Positions 48,746-57,174 of a DNA stretch of 64,000 nt are shown here, piece by piece; position 1 is the first letter of the stretch; every line of letters starts with the position of its first letter. This stretch comes from JBFLYH01 sp964630235 (GTDB lineage: Bacteria > Oederibacteriota > JAAXVQ01 > JAUVAV01): contig CAZVUO010000003.1 of assembly GCA_964630235.1 (NCBI GenBank), forward strand, positions 186,001 through 250,000, in the 5' to 3' direction. Under the pieces are notes generated by a model. That model was not told the origin of the DNA, searched no databases, and saw nothing but the letters and a program-made list of their open reading frames with translations. Both the position numbers and the translations under genes were made by a program.

Positions 48746-49345
48746 TCAGAAACTAAACCGCCCCTCGGCCCAACACGCATTTAAGGGCCTGCGGCCGCTG
48801 GGCTGTTCCTGGGATTGCAGGTCCGCCGGGAGCAGCCCTTTCGGTCCGCGGTATCCCAGGGCGATCACCGCGTGGATGCCCCAGGCTTCCGGGATGTCAT
48901 AGAGCTGGCGGACCCGGTCCTGGCTGAATCCGCCCATGGCGTGGGCGATCAGTCCCCTGGCCGCGGCCTCGAGGGCTAAATATCCCCAGGCCGCGCCGGC
49001 ATCGAAAGCCTGCCAGCGGTTGCTCCTTCCGTCCAGCTCAAACCGCGGCGAGGAAATGACCGTGATCAGAACCGGCGCGCGCCGGGCCCAGATCTGGTTT
49101 TTTGGCGTCAGACACTCCAGCAATTTTTCCCGGTCAGCAGGGGCTTTGGCGACGATAAAACGCCAGGGCTGTTCATTAAAACAGGAAGGAGCCCAGTGCG
49201 CGGCTTCCAGCACGCCCATGAGATCCTGGTCGGGCACCGGCGTCTCCAAATAGGCCCGGGGGGACCAGCGGTTGAGAATCAACGGCTGAACACCCCAGAC
49301 CGTGGCGCGTTCTTCCAGGGTGTTCGGGTCAGGCGGCTGGGGCAT
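48746..49345 (-). CDS. Nitroreductase-family flavoprotein
   Basis: A 199-residue FMN-dependent oxidoreductase of the nitroreductase family. It shows RWSPRAYLETPVPDQDLMGVLEAAHWAPSCFNEQPWRF near the N-terminus (FMN-binding Arg/Ser and NxQPWxF) and the central AAWGYLALEAAARGLIAHAMGGF. The substrate is unknown; members reduce nitro groups, quinones or flavins with NAD(P)H. AAGGAGG precedes the start. Confidence 0.9.
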   Translation of the reverse strand: MPQPPDPNTLEERATVWGVQPLILNRWSPRAYLETPVPDQDLMGVLEAAHWAPSCFNEQPWRFIVAKAPADREKLLECLTPKNQIWARRAPVLITVISSPRFELDGRSNRWQAFDAGAAWGYLALEAAARGLIAHAMGGFSQDRVRQLYDIPEAWGIHAVIALGYRGPKGLLPADLQSQEQPSGRRPLNACWAEGRFSF

Positions 49346-49483
49346 CGGTTCCTCCTTCCCCGCTCCGGCGGGATTAATATTTTATCGCGCTTTCGGGCCG
49401 AATAAAAGCCCTGAATCTCACCGCGTGTTTTTTTCCTTGCGCCCTCACCGGGCTTTTGCCAAGATAAGCGTCCGGAGGCGCGC

Positions 49484-50701
49484 ATGCTCAAACGGGATTT
49501 GCTGCTGCGGCTGTTTGACGCGGCCTACATGCTGAGGTGGAACGACAAAGTCAGGCCCGTGGACCTGGTGGAGCTTGACAAGCAGGCGCACAAAATGGTC
49601 ATCGCCTACGTGCTGGGCAAGCTCCAGGAACAGGACCCGGGGTTCGACTGGATCGAGATCATCGAAGGCGGCATATTCGAGCTGCTGCAGCGCATCGTGG
49701 TCACGGACATCAAGCCGCCGATCTTCCACAAGATCCGCGCCGACGCGGCCAAGTACCAGTTGCTCAACCAGTGGGTCTGCCGTGAACTCGAACCCCTGCT
49801 CAAGCCCCTGGGCCAGGAATTCAGCGCCCGGTTTCAGGCGTATTTCGCCCGCACGGACGAAAACATCAACCGCCGGATTCTCAACGCCGCCCATTTTTAC
49901 GCCACCAAATGGGAGTTCGACATCATCCAAAAAGCCAACCCAAACAGTTATGACATCGAGGACATCGCCGCAGACCTCCAGTCCAAGCAGGAGCGGTACC
50001 AGGACCTGACCGGCATCCAGGCCTTGAAGAACGAGGCCTCCCGCCTGGAAAAGGACAAGCCCCTCACCCGCTTCATCAATTTATGCGGGGAACTGCGGTT
50101 CCAGATCCGCTGGTCCAACCTGCACCGCATCCCCAAGACCTCGGTGATGGGACATATGCTCTTCGTGGCGGTTTTGGCTTATCTCTTCTCCCTGGAGGTC
50201 TCGGCCTGCCCCCGGCGCCGCGCCAACAACTTTTTCACCGGGCTTTTCCACGACCTGCCCGAAGTGCTGACCCGCGACATCATTTCACCGGTCAAGCGCT
50301 CGGTGGAGGGGTTGAGCGACCTCATCAAGGAATACGAAAAAGAGCTGATGCATAAAGAGGTCTATAGTTTGCTCCCCCGGGAATGGCACGCCGAAATGCG
50401 CCTCTTCACCGAGCATGAATTCGCCAACTCGGTCGAGGAACAGGGACGCCCGCGGGAGGACGTCAGCTGTGACGTCATTAACCAGCGCTATAACCAGGAT
50501 GTGTTCAATCCCCGCGACGGACACCTGGTCAAAGCCGCGGACGAAATGGCGGCCTTTCTGGAGGCGGACGTGGCCATCAGCAACGGCAGTTCCAGCCACG
50601 AGCTGGTCGCCGCGCGCAAGAAAATCAAATACGCCTACCAGCGGGAACGCAACATCATCGGCGGCATTGATTTTGGAAAACTCTATTACGAGTTCGATTG
50701 A
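49484..50701 (+). CDS. HD-domain phosphohydrolase-like protein
   Basis: A 405-residue cytoplasmic protein. An HD domain (YfbR-like) lies in the middle: KTSVMGHMLFVAVLAYLF, then NNFFTGLFHDLPEVLTRDI, giving the His...His-Asp metal ligands, with a later KAADEMAAFLEADVAI aspartate. YfbR enzymes dephosphorylate nucleotides; this protein is about twice as long, with an N-terminal helical part of 200 residues. A GGAGG site precedes the ATG. Confidence 0.83.
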   Translation: MLKRDLLLRLFDAAYMLRWNDKVRPVDLVELDKQAHKMVIAYVLGKLQEQDPGFDWIEIIEGGIFELLQRIVVTDIKPPIFHKIRADAAKYQLLNQWVCRELEPLLKPLGQEFSARFQAYFARTDENINRRILNAAHFYATKWEFDIIQKANPNSYDIEDIAADLQSKQERYQDLTGIQALKNEASRLEKDKPLTRFINLCGELRFQIRWSNLHRIPKTSVMGHMLFVAVLAYLFSLEVSACPRRRANNFFTGLFHDLPEVLTRDIISPVKRSVEGLSDLIKEYEKELMHKEVYSLLPREWHAEMRLFTEHEFANSVEEQGRPREDVSCDVINQRYNQDVFNPRDGHLVKAADEMAAFLEADVAISNGSSSHELVAARKKIKYAYQRERNIIGGIDFGKLYYEFD

Positions 50702-50724
50702 AGCCCCCGCGGACGCCAGCGGTA

Positions 50725-50775
50725 TAATTACGTTTTTGTGTCTTCGTCAGTGGTAATTACCTCTTTTTGTAATTA
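50725..50775. promoter_or_regulatory. Three TAATTA sites upstream of the porin promoter
   Basis: TAATTA occurs at 50725-50730, 50754-50759 and 50770-50775, the middle one inside the palindrome GGTAATTACC. They lie 65-115 bases upstream of the sigma-54 promoter, where an enhancer-binding activator would sit. They do not match the NtrC consensus. Confidence 0.4.
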
Positions 50776-50837
50776 AGCTTCGGCCCCCCCAACCACAGAA
50801 TCCCCTTAAACAAAGCACTCCCTCGTTTCATTCCTTC

Positions 50838-50853
50838 TGGCACGTTTTCTGCA
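50838..50853 (+). promoter_or_regulatory. Sigma-54 promoter
   Basis: TGGCACG, four bases, then CTGCA (50838-50853) matches the sigma-54 consensus TGGCACG-N4-TTGCA at all but one position, with GG and GC at the required -24/-12 spacing. It faces the porin gene at 50912, leaving a leader of about 48 bases. Confidence 0.75.
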
Positions 50854-50911
50854 TTAAATTCATTCGTCCCATGGGAAGGTTTTCTTCCCCATCACTCAGG
50901 AGGTGAGGATT

Positions 50912-51667
50912 ATGTACCATAAAAAAATCGGAATGGCATTCATGCTGGCTGCTGGAGCGCTTGCGTTCGCATCGGTACCGGCCGCGCAAGCGGCCGAGGT
51001 TTTTCTCGATGTCCCTGTGGTCAGCAAGTATGTCTGGCGGGGCTTGGAAGCGAACCAGGAGGCGGTTGTGCAGCCTTCGTTGACGGTCGCGCTCCCCTAC
51101 GGGTTGAGCTTCAATCTGTGGGGCAATATGGATCTGACCGGCTATGGCGAAGAGGCCGGTTACGGCAACCGGTCCGGGGAGTTCACGGAATTGGATCTGA
51201 CGGGCAGCTGGAGCTACAGCCTTTCGCCGGTCACCCTGACCGGCGGTATCATCTCCTATATCTTCCCCGGGATCGGCGCCACCACGCATGAGCTTTTCGT
51301 GAGCGCGGCGCTCGATGTCCTGTCCAAACCCACGCTGAGCGTCTACAGCGACGTGGACGAGGTCAAGGGGTCTTACTTCCTGCTCGGCCTCGCCCACAGC
51401 TTCGGGCTCGAACTGGCGCCGCTGAAAAGCATCGACCTTGGCCTGACCGCCGGTTACGGCAGCGGCTCGTACAACCGGCTTTATTTTGGGCTGGACAAAG
51501 CCGCGCCCGTGGACCTGGTGGCCACACTCAGCCTTCCCTTTGGCCTGGACCCGGTTACCCTGACCCCCAGCGTCTCCTATGTCGCCTTGCTGGACTCTGA
51601 GATCCGAACCGCTCGGGATGCGGCCGGCTATGTGGTCGCAGCGGTCAAGGCAGGCCTGACTTTTTAA
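50912..51667 (+). CDS. TorF-family-like outer-membrane porin
   Basis: A 251-residue exported beta-barrel protein. A signal peptide ends near AAQAAEV. The mature N-terminus DVPVVSKYVWRGLEANQE matches the TorF putative porin family (xSxYVWRGxxxS). Alternating beta strands run to the final aromatic residue in AGLTF. The ATG at 50912 has GGAGGTGAGG upstream. With a sigma-54 promoter, it may be induced under nitrogen limitation or another stress; that is inference. Confidence 0.85.
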   Translation: MYHKKIGMAFMLAAGALAFASVPAAQAAEVFLDVPVVSKYVWRGLEANQEAVVQPSLTVALPYGLSFNLWGNMDLTGYGEEAGYGNRSGEFTELDLTGSWSYSLSPVTLTGGIISYIFPGIGATTHELFVSAALDVLSKPTLSVYSDVDEVKGSYFLLGLAHSFGLELAPLKSIDLGLTAGYGSGSYNRLYFGLDKAAPVDLVATLSLPFGLDPVTLTPSVSYVALLDSEIRTARDAAGYVVAAVKAGLTF

Positions 51668-51720
51668 CGCAAATAAAAAACCCGGAGGACCAAAACCGTC
51701 CTCCGGGTTTCAAGCGTTAA
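51664..51720. terminator. Bidirectional terminator
   Basis: A perfect 12-base stem (AACCCGGAGGAC at 51679-51690 with its complement at 51698-51709) lies between two convergent genes, with outer arms TTAACGC/GCGTTAA around it. The minus strand continues with TTTTTTATTTG and the plus strand with GTTTCAAG, so it is strongest for the minus-strand gene. Confidence 0.85.
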
Positions 51721-51725
51721 GCTGA

Positions 51726-52499
51726 TTAGGGTTGGCTCTTCATTTTAATATCCACTTCCACGCCTGACCCAGGCGCCGTTTCCCCGCCGCCGGGGGCCGT
51801 GGACTGGGGCGCCTCTTCCCCGCCGGGGTCCGGCTGGTAGCCGCCGCGCGCCCGGGCCCGCGAGACCCGCTTGTCCAGCAGATACATGAACGACCGCACC
51901 AGCTCCGCGGCCCGCTCGGCCGCGTCCGGCAGGGGCGCGATGCCGTAATCGCCCGGCGCGCCCAGGATGGGAGCGATCATCATGGGTCCGATGGCCACGG
52001 CGTTGCCCTGGTCGGCCCTGACCTTGACCTCGAGGGTACTGCCGCCGCTGTCCTCATCCCGCGCATCCTCGGCTTCCCAGTCCCGGATGCGGTAAACGGG
52101 CCAGGCTTTGGCCGTCACGCGGGTGTTGCTCCCGAATTTTTTCAGCTGGACCTCGAGAACAAAGCGGTAATCCTCATCCACCAGGTCAATGGTCGCCTGC
52201 CGGATGACTTCCTCGGGCAGAACGGTGTCCACCGTGGTTTCCGCATCCTGCTGATGCTTGGTGGTGTGGTACTGGGCCAGAGCCAGGTAGAGGTCGTCGG
52301 TCATCACCTGCCTGACCAGGTCCTCGGTCTGGTTTTCCGTGACCGGGAGCACCCGTTGGAACTGGGAACGCTCCAGCACCAGCTCCGAGGAGACCCTCCG
52401 GTCCTTGACCCATTTGTAGATCCGGGGTTTGGCCCACGCCGTAAAAGCCAGCCCCGCCACCACTGCCACCGCCACCAACGGAACCCAACGTTTGATCAT
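51726..52499 (-). CDS. Exported or anchored protein of unknown function
   Basis: A 257-residue protein that I do not recognise. An N-terminal hydrophobic helix (residues 5-22) is followed by a helical and beta region with no cysteine, and a C-terminal Gly/Pro-rich tail (residues 220-250). YRIRDWEAEDARDEDSGG and a conserved-looking QVMTDDLYLALAQYHTT may be functional. It starts at 52499 after GGAGG. It is downstream of purC by 32 bases but probably unrelated. Confidence 0.65.
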   Translation of the reverse strand: MIKRWVPLVAVAVVAGLAFTAWAKPRIYKWVKDRRVSSELVLERSQFQRVLPVTENQTEDLVRQVMTDDLYLALAQYHTTKHQQDAETTVDTVLPEEVIRQATIDLVDEDYRFVLEVQLKKFGSNTRVTAKAWPVYRIRDWEAEDARDEDSGGSTLEVKVRADQGNAVAIGPMMIAPILGAPGDYGIAPLPDAAERAAELVRSFMYLLDKRVSRARARGGYQPDPGGEEAPQSTAPGGGETAPGSGVEVDIKMKSQP

Positions 52500-52531
52500 G
52501 ATTGTTCCTCCCTTGCCAGGCTGCAAGGCCG

Positions 52532-53407
52532 TCACGCCTTGGTCAGTATGTGATAAATTTCGCGATATTTCTGCGCCGTGGTGCGCACAATAGCCTCGGG
52601 CAGTTCAGGCCCCGGGGGGGTCTTGTCCCAGCCGGAAGCCAGGAGCCAATCCCGGACATATTGCTTGTCGAACGACGGCTGTCCCTTCCCGGGCTGGTAC
52701 TGATCCAAAGGCCAGAAGCGGGAGGAGTCAGGCGTCAGGACCTCGTCAATCAGCACCAGGCTGTCGCCGATCAGTCCAAACTCGAATTTGGTGTCCGCGA
52801 TGATGATCTTCCGCGAGCGCGCATACTCCGCGGCCTCCCGGTAGATTTTCAGGCTCAGCGCGCGGACTTTCTCGGCCGTTTCGCGCCCCACGATCTCGGA
52901 CGCCTGGTCAAAAGAAATATTTTCGTCATGCAGGCCGATTTCCGCCTTGGTGGACGGCGTGAAGAGCGGCTCGGGCAGGGGGTCGGATTCGCGCAATCCG
53001 GCCGGCAGCTTGACGCCGCAGACCGTGCCGGATTTCTGGTATTCCTGCCAGCCGGAGCCGGATAGATAGCCCCGGACAATGGCTTCCACGGCCAGCGGCC
53101 GGGCCTTGCGGACCCGCATGGTCCGCGGCTCCAGGGCCGCCAGCAGGCTCGGGTCCTGGATCAGCGGCGTTAACGAGCGGGGAGAGAGATGGTTGGGAAC
53201 CAGACCAGCGAAGCGGTCGAACCAGAAATGGGAAATCTGGGTCAGGACTTCGCCTTTGCCGGGAATGGCGGTGGGCAGCACGACGTCGAAGGCCGAGAGG
53301 CGGTCCGAAGCCACCAGCAGAAGATCTTCGCCGGCGTCATAAATATCCCGGACTTTGCCCTGCTTGACAAGTTTTAAACCAGGAATTTCCAGCGCAGTGC
53401 GTAACAC
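52532..53407 (-). CDS. purC: SAICAR synthase (PurC)
   Basis: A 291-residue ATP-dependent ligase of purine synthesis, joining aspartate to CAIR. Motifs GKVRDIYDAGEDLLLVASDRLSAFDVVLP, RGYLSGSGWQEYQKSGTVCGVKLP and the ISFDQASEIVG and IADTKFEFGL regions are typical of the longer form of PurC. The GTG start at 53407 has AAGGAG eight bases upstream. No other purine gene is adjacent. Confidence 0.95.
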   Translation of the reverse strand: MLRTALEIPGLKLVKQGKVRDIYDAGEDLLLVASDRLSAFDVVLPTAIPGKGEVLTQISHFWFDRFAGLVPNHLSPRSLTPLIQDPSLLAALEPRTMRVRKARPLAVEAIVRGYLSGSGWQEYQKSGTVCGVKLPAGLRESDPLPEPLFTPSTKAEIGLHDENISFDQASEIVGRETAEKVRALSLKIYREAAEYARSRKIIIADTKFEFGLIGDSLVLIDEVLTPDSSRFWPLDQYQPGKGQPSFDKQYVRDWLLASGWDKTPPGPELPEAIVRTTAQKYREIYHILTKA

Positions 53408-53502
53408 AGGAGGTACTCCTTTCGGTTTCTCTCGACCCTGATATTTCCCGGGCCCCTGTCCGCCGTTATTTTTGACCCCGTTCCTCCCCTGCGGTTTCAG
53501 CC

Positions 53503-54918
53503 TCAGCGCGGAACGTACAGCGGAACAGCCTTCTTTTCTCCCCTTTTCAACTCGATCGCCAGCGGCGGCAGGGAGCGGGAGTCGCCGCGAACGGTTTCAA
53601 CGCGCACTTCCAGTTCGAAGGCGCCGGGTGGCAGGGGGAGGCGGAGGAGGTGGAAGCGGTTGGGCAGCGTGCGCCAGGAGCGGGTATCCGCCTGCTCCGT
53701 GGCCCAGGTAAAGATATTCGCCGCCAACCCCACCAGGGCCCCCGCCCCTTCGCTTCCTGCCCGCGCCGCTTTGCGGGCCTGATAGGTCGCGATGAACTTG
53801 GCCGTGGCGCGCGCGATGGCCTTGCCGGAAATGGCCCCGATCCGCTGTTCGAGCGTTTTGTAGGCGATGGCGTCCAGGGGCTCGACCAGTTCGCTTTCAA
53901 CCGTCCAGCCCTCCGGCAGGCCCACGCGCACGCGCTCCACCACAGGGGGCCTGGGCCGGAACACGGGGAAAGCCACTTTCAGCGCGTACGGGTGGCCATC
54001 CGGGTCCAGCGTGTTGACGGCCACGAACCGCGTTTCCTTGGAAGGAACGAGGCCGTCGTAGACCACGAGCAACACTTCGCTCTGCCGCCTGGGCCGCGGA
54101 CGGGGTTCAGGCAGGTCCGGCCCGAACAGTTCCCTCCACTCTTGGTATTCATCGTCGAATCCCAGCCAGCGCGAGAGGCGGAGCAGATCAGCCTGGATCA
54201 GCGCGGGCAGGGGCAGTCCGAAATGCTCCCCGTACCACCGGAATGCTTCGTAGGATTTTTTATAATCAATATAGGCGCTGTTATAATCCCGCGCGGCTTC
54301 ATGCGCAAAAGCCGCCAGGTAGCGGGCAAAAGCGTCCTGCTGGTAAACGGCCTCGCTGCCGTACTGGTCGGACAGCTTCAGGAGCAAGGTATCCACCTTG
54401 CGGGCCTCGACGCCGGCGCCGACCAGATCATTGCTGTAAAGATAATTGAGCGCCTTGAGCACGTTGATCATGACCTGCTCGAAATCCTCACCGGTGTAGG
54501 AGAGGCTCATGTCGTTGACCAGCAGGGAGGCAGCCGCCTCGGTCACGCTCGTGCCGTACAGTTCCTCGATCAGAAGTTCGGCCTGTTCCAGCTCCCGTGA
54601 GCTTTCACCATACCGGCCGACCCGCTGCAGCAAAGCGCCCCGCTCGACATAATAGAGAAAATTGTTGGGGCCGGAGTATTGATTCTTTTCCTTGTCCAGC
54701 AGTTCCAGGGCCGCCGCATAGTTCCCCGCCGCCGCGTCAGCCGCCACGCGTTTGGAGATGCCGACGCCGCCGCAGCCCGACAGCAGCCAGGCTGCCGCGG
54801 CCGCCGTTAAAACGAGCATGGCGGCCCGGGGGAGCGGCGAGCCCGGGCGGCGGAAATCCCCTGCCGCGGTTCGATCCGCCCCGCCTTTCAGGGCCAGGGA
54901 CTGCCGGCGGACGGTCAT
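53503..54918 (-). CDS. COG3014-like lipoprotein
   Basis: A 471-residue lipoprotein (lipobox WLLSGCG near residues 45-51, after a long Arg-rich N-region; an in-frame start at 54820 would give a normal signal). The mature protein has TPR-like helices with YYVERGALLQRVGRYGESSRELEQAE, then AFAHEAARDYNSAYIDYKKSYEAF. A C-terminal beta domain follows. It resembles COG3014 proteins, which I associate with LpoB-like genes. The operon with LpoB and a barrel suggests a role in envelope or peptidoglycan assembly. Confidence 0.75.
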   Translation of the reverse strand: MTVRRQSLALKGGADRTAAGDFRRPGSPLPRAAMLVLTAAAAAWLLSGCGGVGISKRVAADAAAGNYAAALELLDKEKNQYSGPNNFLYYVERGALLQRVGRYGESSRELEQAELLIEELYGTSVTEAAASLLVNDMSLSYTGEDFEQVMINVLKALNYLYSNDLVGAGVEARKVDTLLLKLSDQYGSEAVYQQDAFARYLAAFAHEAARDYNSAYIDYKKSYEAFRWYGEHFGLPLPALIQADLLRLSRWLGFDDEYQEWRELFGPDLPEPRPRPRRQSEVLLVVYDGLVPSKETRFVAVNTLDPDGHPYALKVAFPVFRPRPPVVERVRVGLPEGWTVESELVEPLDAIAYKTLEQRIGAISGKAIARATAKFIATYQARKAARAGSEGAGALVGLAANIFTWATEQADTRSWRTLPNRFHLLRLPLPPGAFELEVRVETVRGDSRSLPPLAIELKRGEKKAVPLYVPR

Positions 54919-54939
54919 GCTGCATGCCCCCGCGGCCGG

Positions 54940-55542
54940 CTAGAAGCGCGCGCCGGGACGCTGGATGAATTTTTTAATCTGCTTGTTGCCGTACCACACT
55001 TTGAGGCTTTTCTGCAGATCAACCAGTTCCATGTCCACCTGGTAGTAGTAGGTCGCCTTGCCGTAGCGCGCGTCGGTGATCTTGGAGATCGTGCCTTTCA
55101 TCATGTAATCCGCGCCGGTTTCGTCGTACATCTCCTTGCGGGTGTCTCCCGAGGACCAGGTTTGCTGGTCTTCGCGCTCTTCGCGGATCTCCTCGCGTTC
55201 GGTCTTGCTGGCGACAAACTGGACCATGCCCGAATTGGTCAGTTCCCGTTCGATGTCTTTCGAGAACGTGTCAATGGCGATGTGCTCGTCGGTCTTGTTG
55301 GCAATGGTGCCCACGATCACCTTGGGCGTGTTGCCGCCGTGCGCCTTCATGAACATGGCCAGCCAGGGCCGGGCCAGAGCTTCCTTGACCATTTCTTCCG
55401 CCACCAGTTTCGAATCCGTGTCGTTCCACCGGCCGGACAGATCCACCACTTCGTCCGGCGAGATCCGCTTGACCTGCATGCCGCAGCCGGCGAAAAGCCC
55501 CGCACTCAGTACGACCGCCATGACCCACCGCCATCTTTTCAT
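54940..55542 (-). CDS. lpoB: LpoB-like penicillin-binding-protein activator
   Basis: A 200-residue outer-membrane lipoprotein with lipobox LFAGC at residues 16-20. The mature region (VVDLSGRWNDTDSKLVAEEMV, PKVIVGTIANKTDEHIAIDTFSKDIERELTNSG, ADYMMKGTISKI) matches the LpoB family, which activates PBP1b from the outer membrane. GGAGGG precedes the ATG at 55542. It is the middle gene of the operon. Confidence 0.88.
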   Translation of the reverse strand: MKRWRWVMAVVLSAGLFAGCGMQVKRISPDEVVDLSGRWNDTDSKLVAEEMVKEALARPWLAMFMKAHGGNTPKVIVGTIANKTDEHIAIDTFSKDIERELTNSGMVQFVASKTEREEIREEREDQQTWSSGDTRKEMYDETGADYMMKGTISKITDARYGKATYYYQVDMELVDLQKSLKVWYGNKQIKKFIQRPGARF

Positions 55543-55582
55543 GTTTCTTCCCTCCTTTGATGATCGTCGCAAGGGACGATTT

Positions 55583-56113
55583 TTAGTAATTCCAATGGAA
55601 CCCGAACTGCGCCGAAGCCTGGCTCACTTCGTCGTTTACCCAGGGATAGCCAAACGGCTGGGGGCTGGGGGAAATGGCATTGACATAGCTCACGCCCAGG
55701 GTCAGGCCGAGCCCGTTGTCAAAATAGTAGCCCACGCCCGCCGTGCCGAAGAGGGCAAAGATGTTTTTATCGGCATCCCGGAAATACAGGACCGGGCCGG
55801 CTGCGATAAAAGGCGAGAATTTCCCGGTGAGAAAGAGATATTTGATGGATAAATCCAGGGTCGTGCCGTTCAGGAACGAGCCAACGCCGCCGCCCAGCGC
55901 CAGATTGGCGGTCGCGAATTTGTCGTATTGCAGGCCCACCACCAGCGGATAACCCACCTGCACCCACAGATCGTTGTCATTCACTTTCAGCGGGGTGTTT
56001 TCGGCGATCATGGCGTCTACCTTCTCCGTGACCCGCGCCTGCGAAGGGGCCGCCGCCAGCCCCCAGACTGCCAGACCCAGCACCACCGATATACCTAATA
56101 CGGTCTTTTTCAT
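55583..56113 (-). CDS. Small outer-membrane beta-barrel protein
   Basis: A 176-residue exported protein with signal peptide (cleaved near PSQA). Alternating polar/hydrophobic strands with many Gly/Tyr and a C-terminal FGFHWNY end point to a small beta-barrel with eight strands or so. No known ligand. It leads the operon that includes LpoB and the COG3014-like lipoprotein, behind a promoter at 56175-56147. Confidence 0.8.
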   Translation of the reverse strand: MKKTVLGISVVLGLAVWGLAAAPSQARVTEKVDAMIAENTPLKVNDNDLWVQVGYPLVVGLQYDKFATANLALGGGVGSFLNGTTLDLSIKYLFLTGKFSPFIAAGPVLYFRDADKNIFALFGTAGVGYYFDNGLGLTLGVSYVNAISPSPQPFGYPWVNDEVSQASAQFGFHWNY

Positions 56114-56146
56114 GTTCAGTTGCCTCCTCTGGCCTAAAATGGCTCT

Positions 56147-56175
56147 ATTCTAGCCGCCGCGATTTGCGAACACAA
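56147..56175 (-). promoter_or_regulatory. Promoter of the envelope operon
   Basis: On the minus strand TTGTGT (56175-56170), 17 bases and TAGAAT (56152-56147), about 34 bases before the barrel gene. The remaining gap to 56366 shows no further feature I can support. Confidence 0.5.
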
Positions 56176-56366
56176 CCAAAATGTCTCGCTGAAATCGCAA
56201 AAAAGTCTAGGGCGGAAGCAATGCATTCGGCATGGAGCTTTCCTTCCGGGAACGGGGTTCGGCTTGCATGAAATTAGACCTAGGGGAGCGCGGGAAAGTT
56301 CTGGCTAAACGGGCAGCAGAAGGCGTGGGCGGCCCGGTGAACCGGCCCGGGCATCCGCTATTTCCT

Positions 56367-56921
56367 TTATTTCCTTCGATAGGTTCCCATGCACTCCGCC
56401 TGCGCCAGGACGTGCGACGGAAGGAGAGTCCGATAGTTGGCCAGCGTCAGGCCTTCGACGCGTTCCACGTCGAGAGCGAACAACCGAAAATAATAACGGT
56501 GGGTGCCGCCTGGCGGGCAGGGGCCGCCATAGGCGGTCTTGCCGAAACTGTTTTTGATCTCCAGGGCGCCCGCGGGCAGAGGGCCGTTCTCCGGGATGCC
56601 GGTGGCGGCCGCCGGGATGTTGGCCACGATCCAGTGGATCCACGTGCCCAGGGGCGCGTCCGGGTCGTCGCAGACCAAGACCAGACTTTTCGTTCCCGAA
56701 GGGACGCCTGACCAGGTCAAGGCCGGCGAGCGGTCTTCCCCGTCGCAGGTGAAGCGCGCGGGAATGGGTTGGCCCATCTGAAAAGCCGGACTGTTGATCT
56801 GCATGCCGCTCACCTCCTGGTTCTCCGCCCCGGCAGGCCGGGGAGCCTGTTGAGAAGGACCGCTGCAACCGGCCACAAGGAGGATCGCTCCACATATAAC
56901 CAAGCCGCGCTGTCCGTGCAT
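56367..56921 (-). CDS. YbhB/YbcL-family (PEBP) lipoprotein
   Basis: A 184-residue lipoprotein (lipobox LVAGC near residues 15-19) with a phosphatidylethanolamine-binding-protein-like fold. CDDPDAPLGTWIHWIVANIP, YGGPCPPGGTHRYYF and a final LAQAECMGTYRRK are the family signatures. The function in bacteria is unclear. The ATG at 56921 has GGAGG upstream; the longer open frame to 57068 has no start signal. Confidence 0.9.
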   Translation of the reverse strand: MHGQRGLVICGAILLVAGCSGPSQQAPRPAGAENQEVSGMQINSPAFQMGQPIPARFTCDGEDRSPALTWSGVPSGTKSLVLVCDDPDAPLGTWIHWIVANIPAAATGIPENGPLPAGALEIKNSFGKTAYGGPCPPGGTHRYYFRLFALDVERVEGLTLANYRTLLPSHVLAQAECMGTYRRK

Positions 56922-56935
56922 GCCGCGCCTCCACG

Positions 56936-57064
56936 GAGCCTGAATAGTCAGCTGTTCAGGCTCCGGAGCAATGGCGCAATTTGGATCACGTGAGCAACTC
57001 CATGCTCCATGGCGGTCCGTTTGCTCTCTTTGCTCGTTTCCAGAACAGCCTGATCGTTCAGGCT
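56936..57064. repeat. Two related hairpins in a divergent intergenic region
   Basis: Two inverted repeats share the words AGCCTGA and TCAGGCTCC. The first has 9-base arms GAGCCTGAA/TTCAGGCTC (56936-56944 and 56955-56963); the second has AGCCTGA/TCAGGCT (57047-57053 and 57058-57064). They flank an 83-base spacer containing GCTCCATG-like words. The position between divergent genes suggests operators or terminators; the repetition is clear, its meaning is not. Confidence 0.5.
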
Positions 57065-57174
57065 CCAAGATCGTCTTATTCTATAGCGCCAGTCCGCTCG
57101 CAGGGCAAGCATTTTTTCCCCCCTGCGGATGGTTTATGGCATAATGTGCGCCATTCCGCCAAGGAGGGATGACC

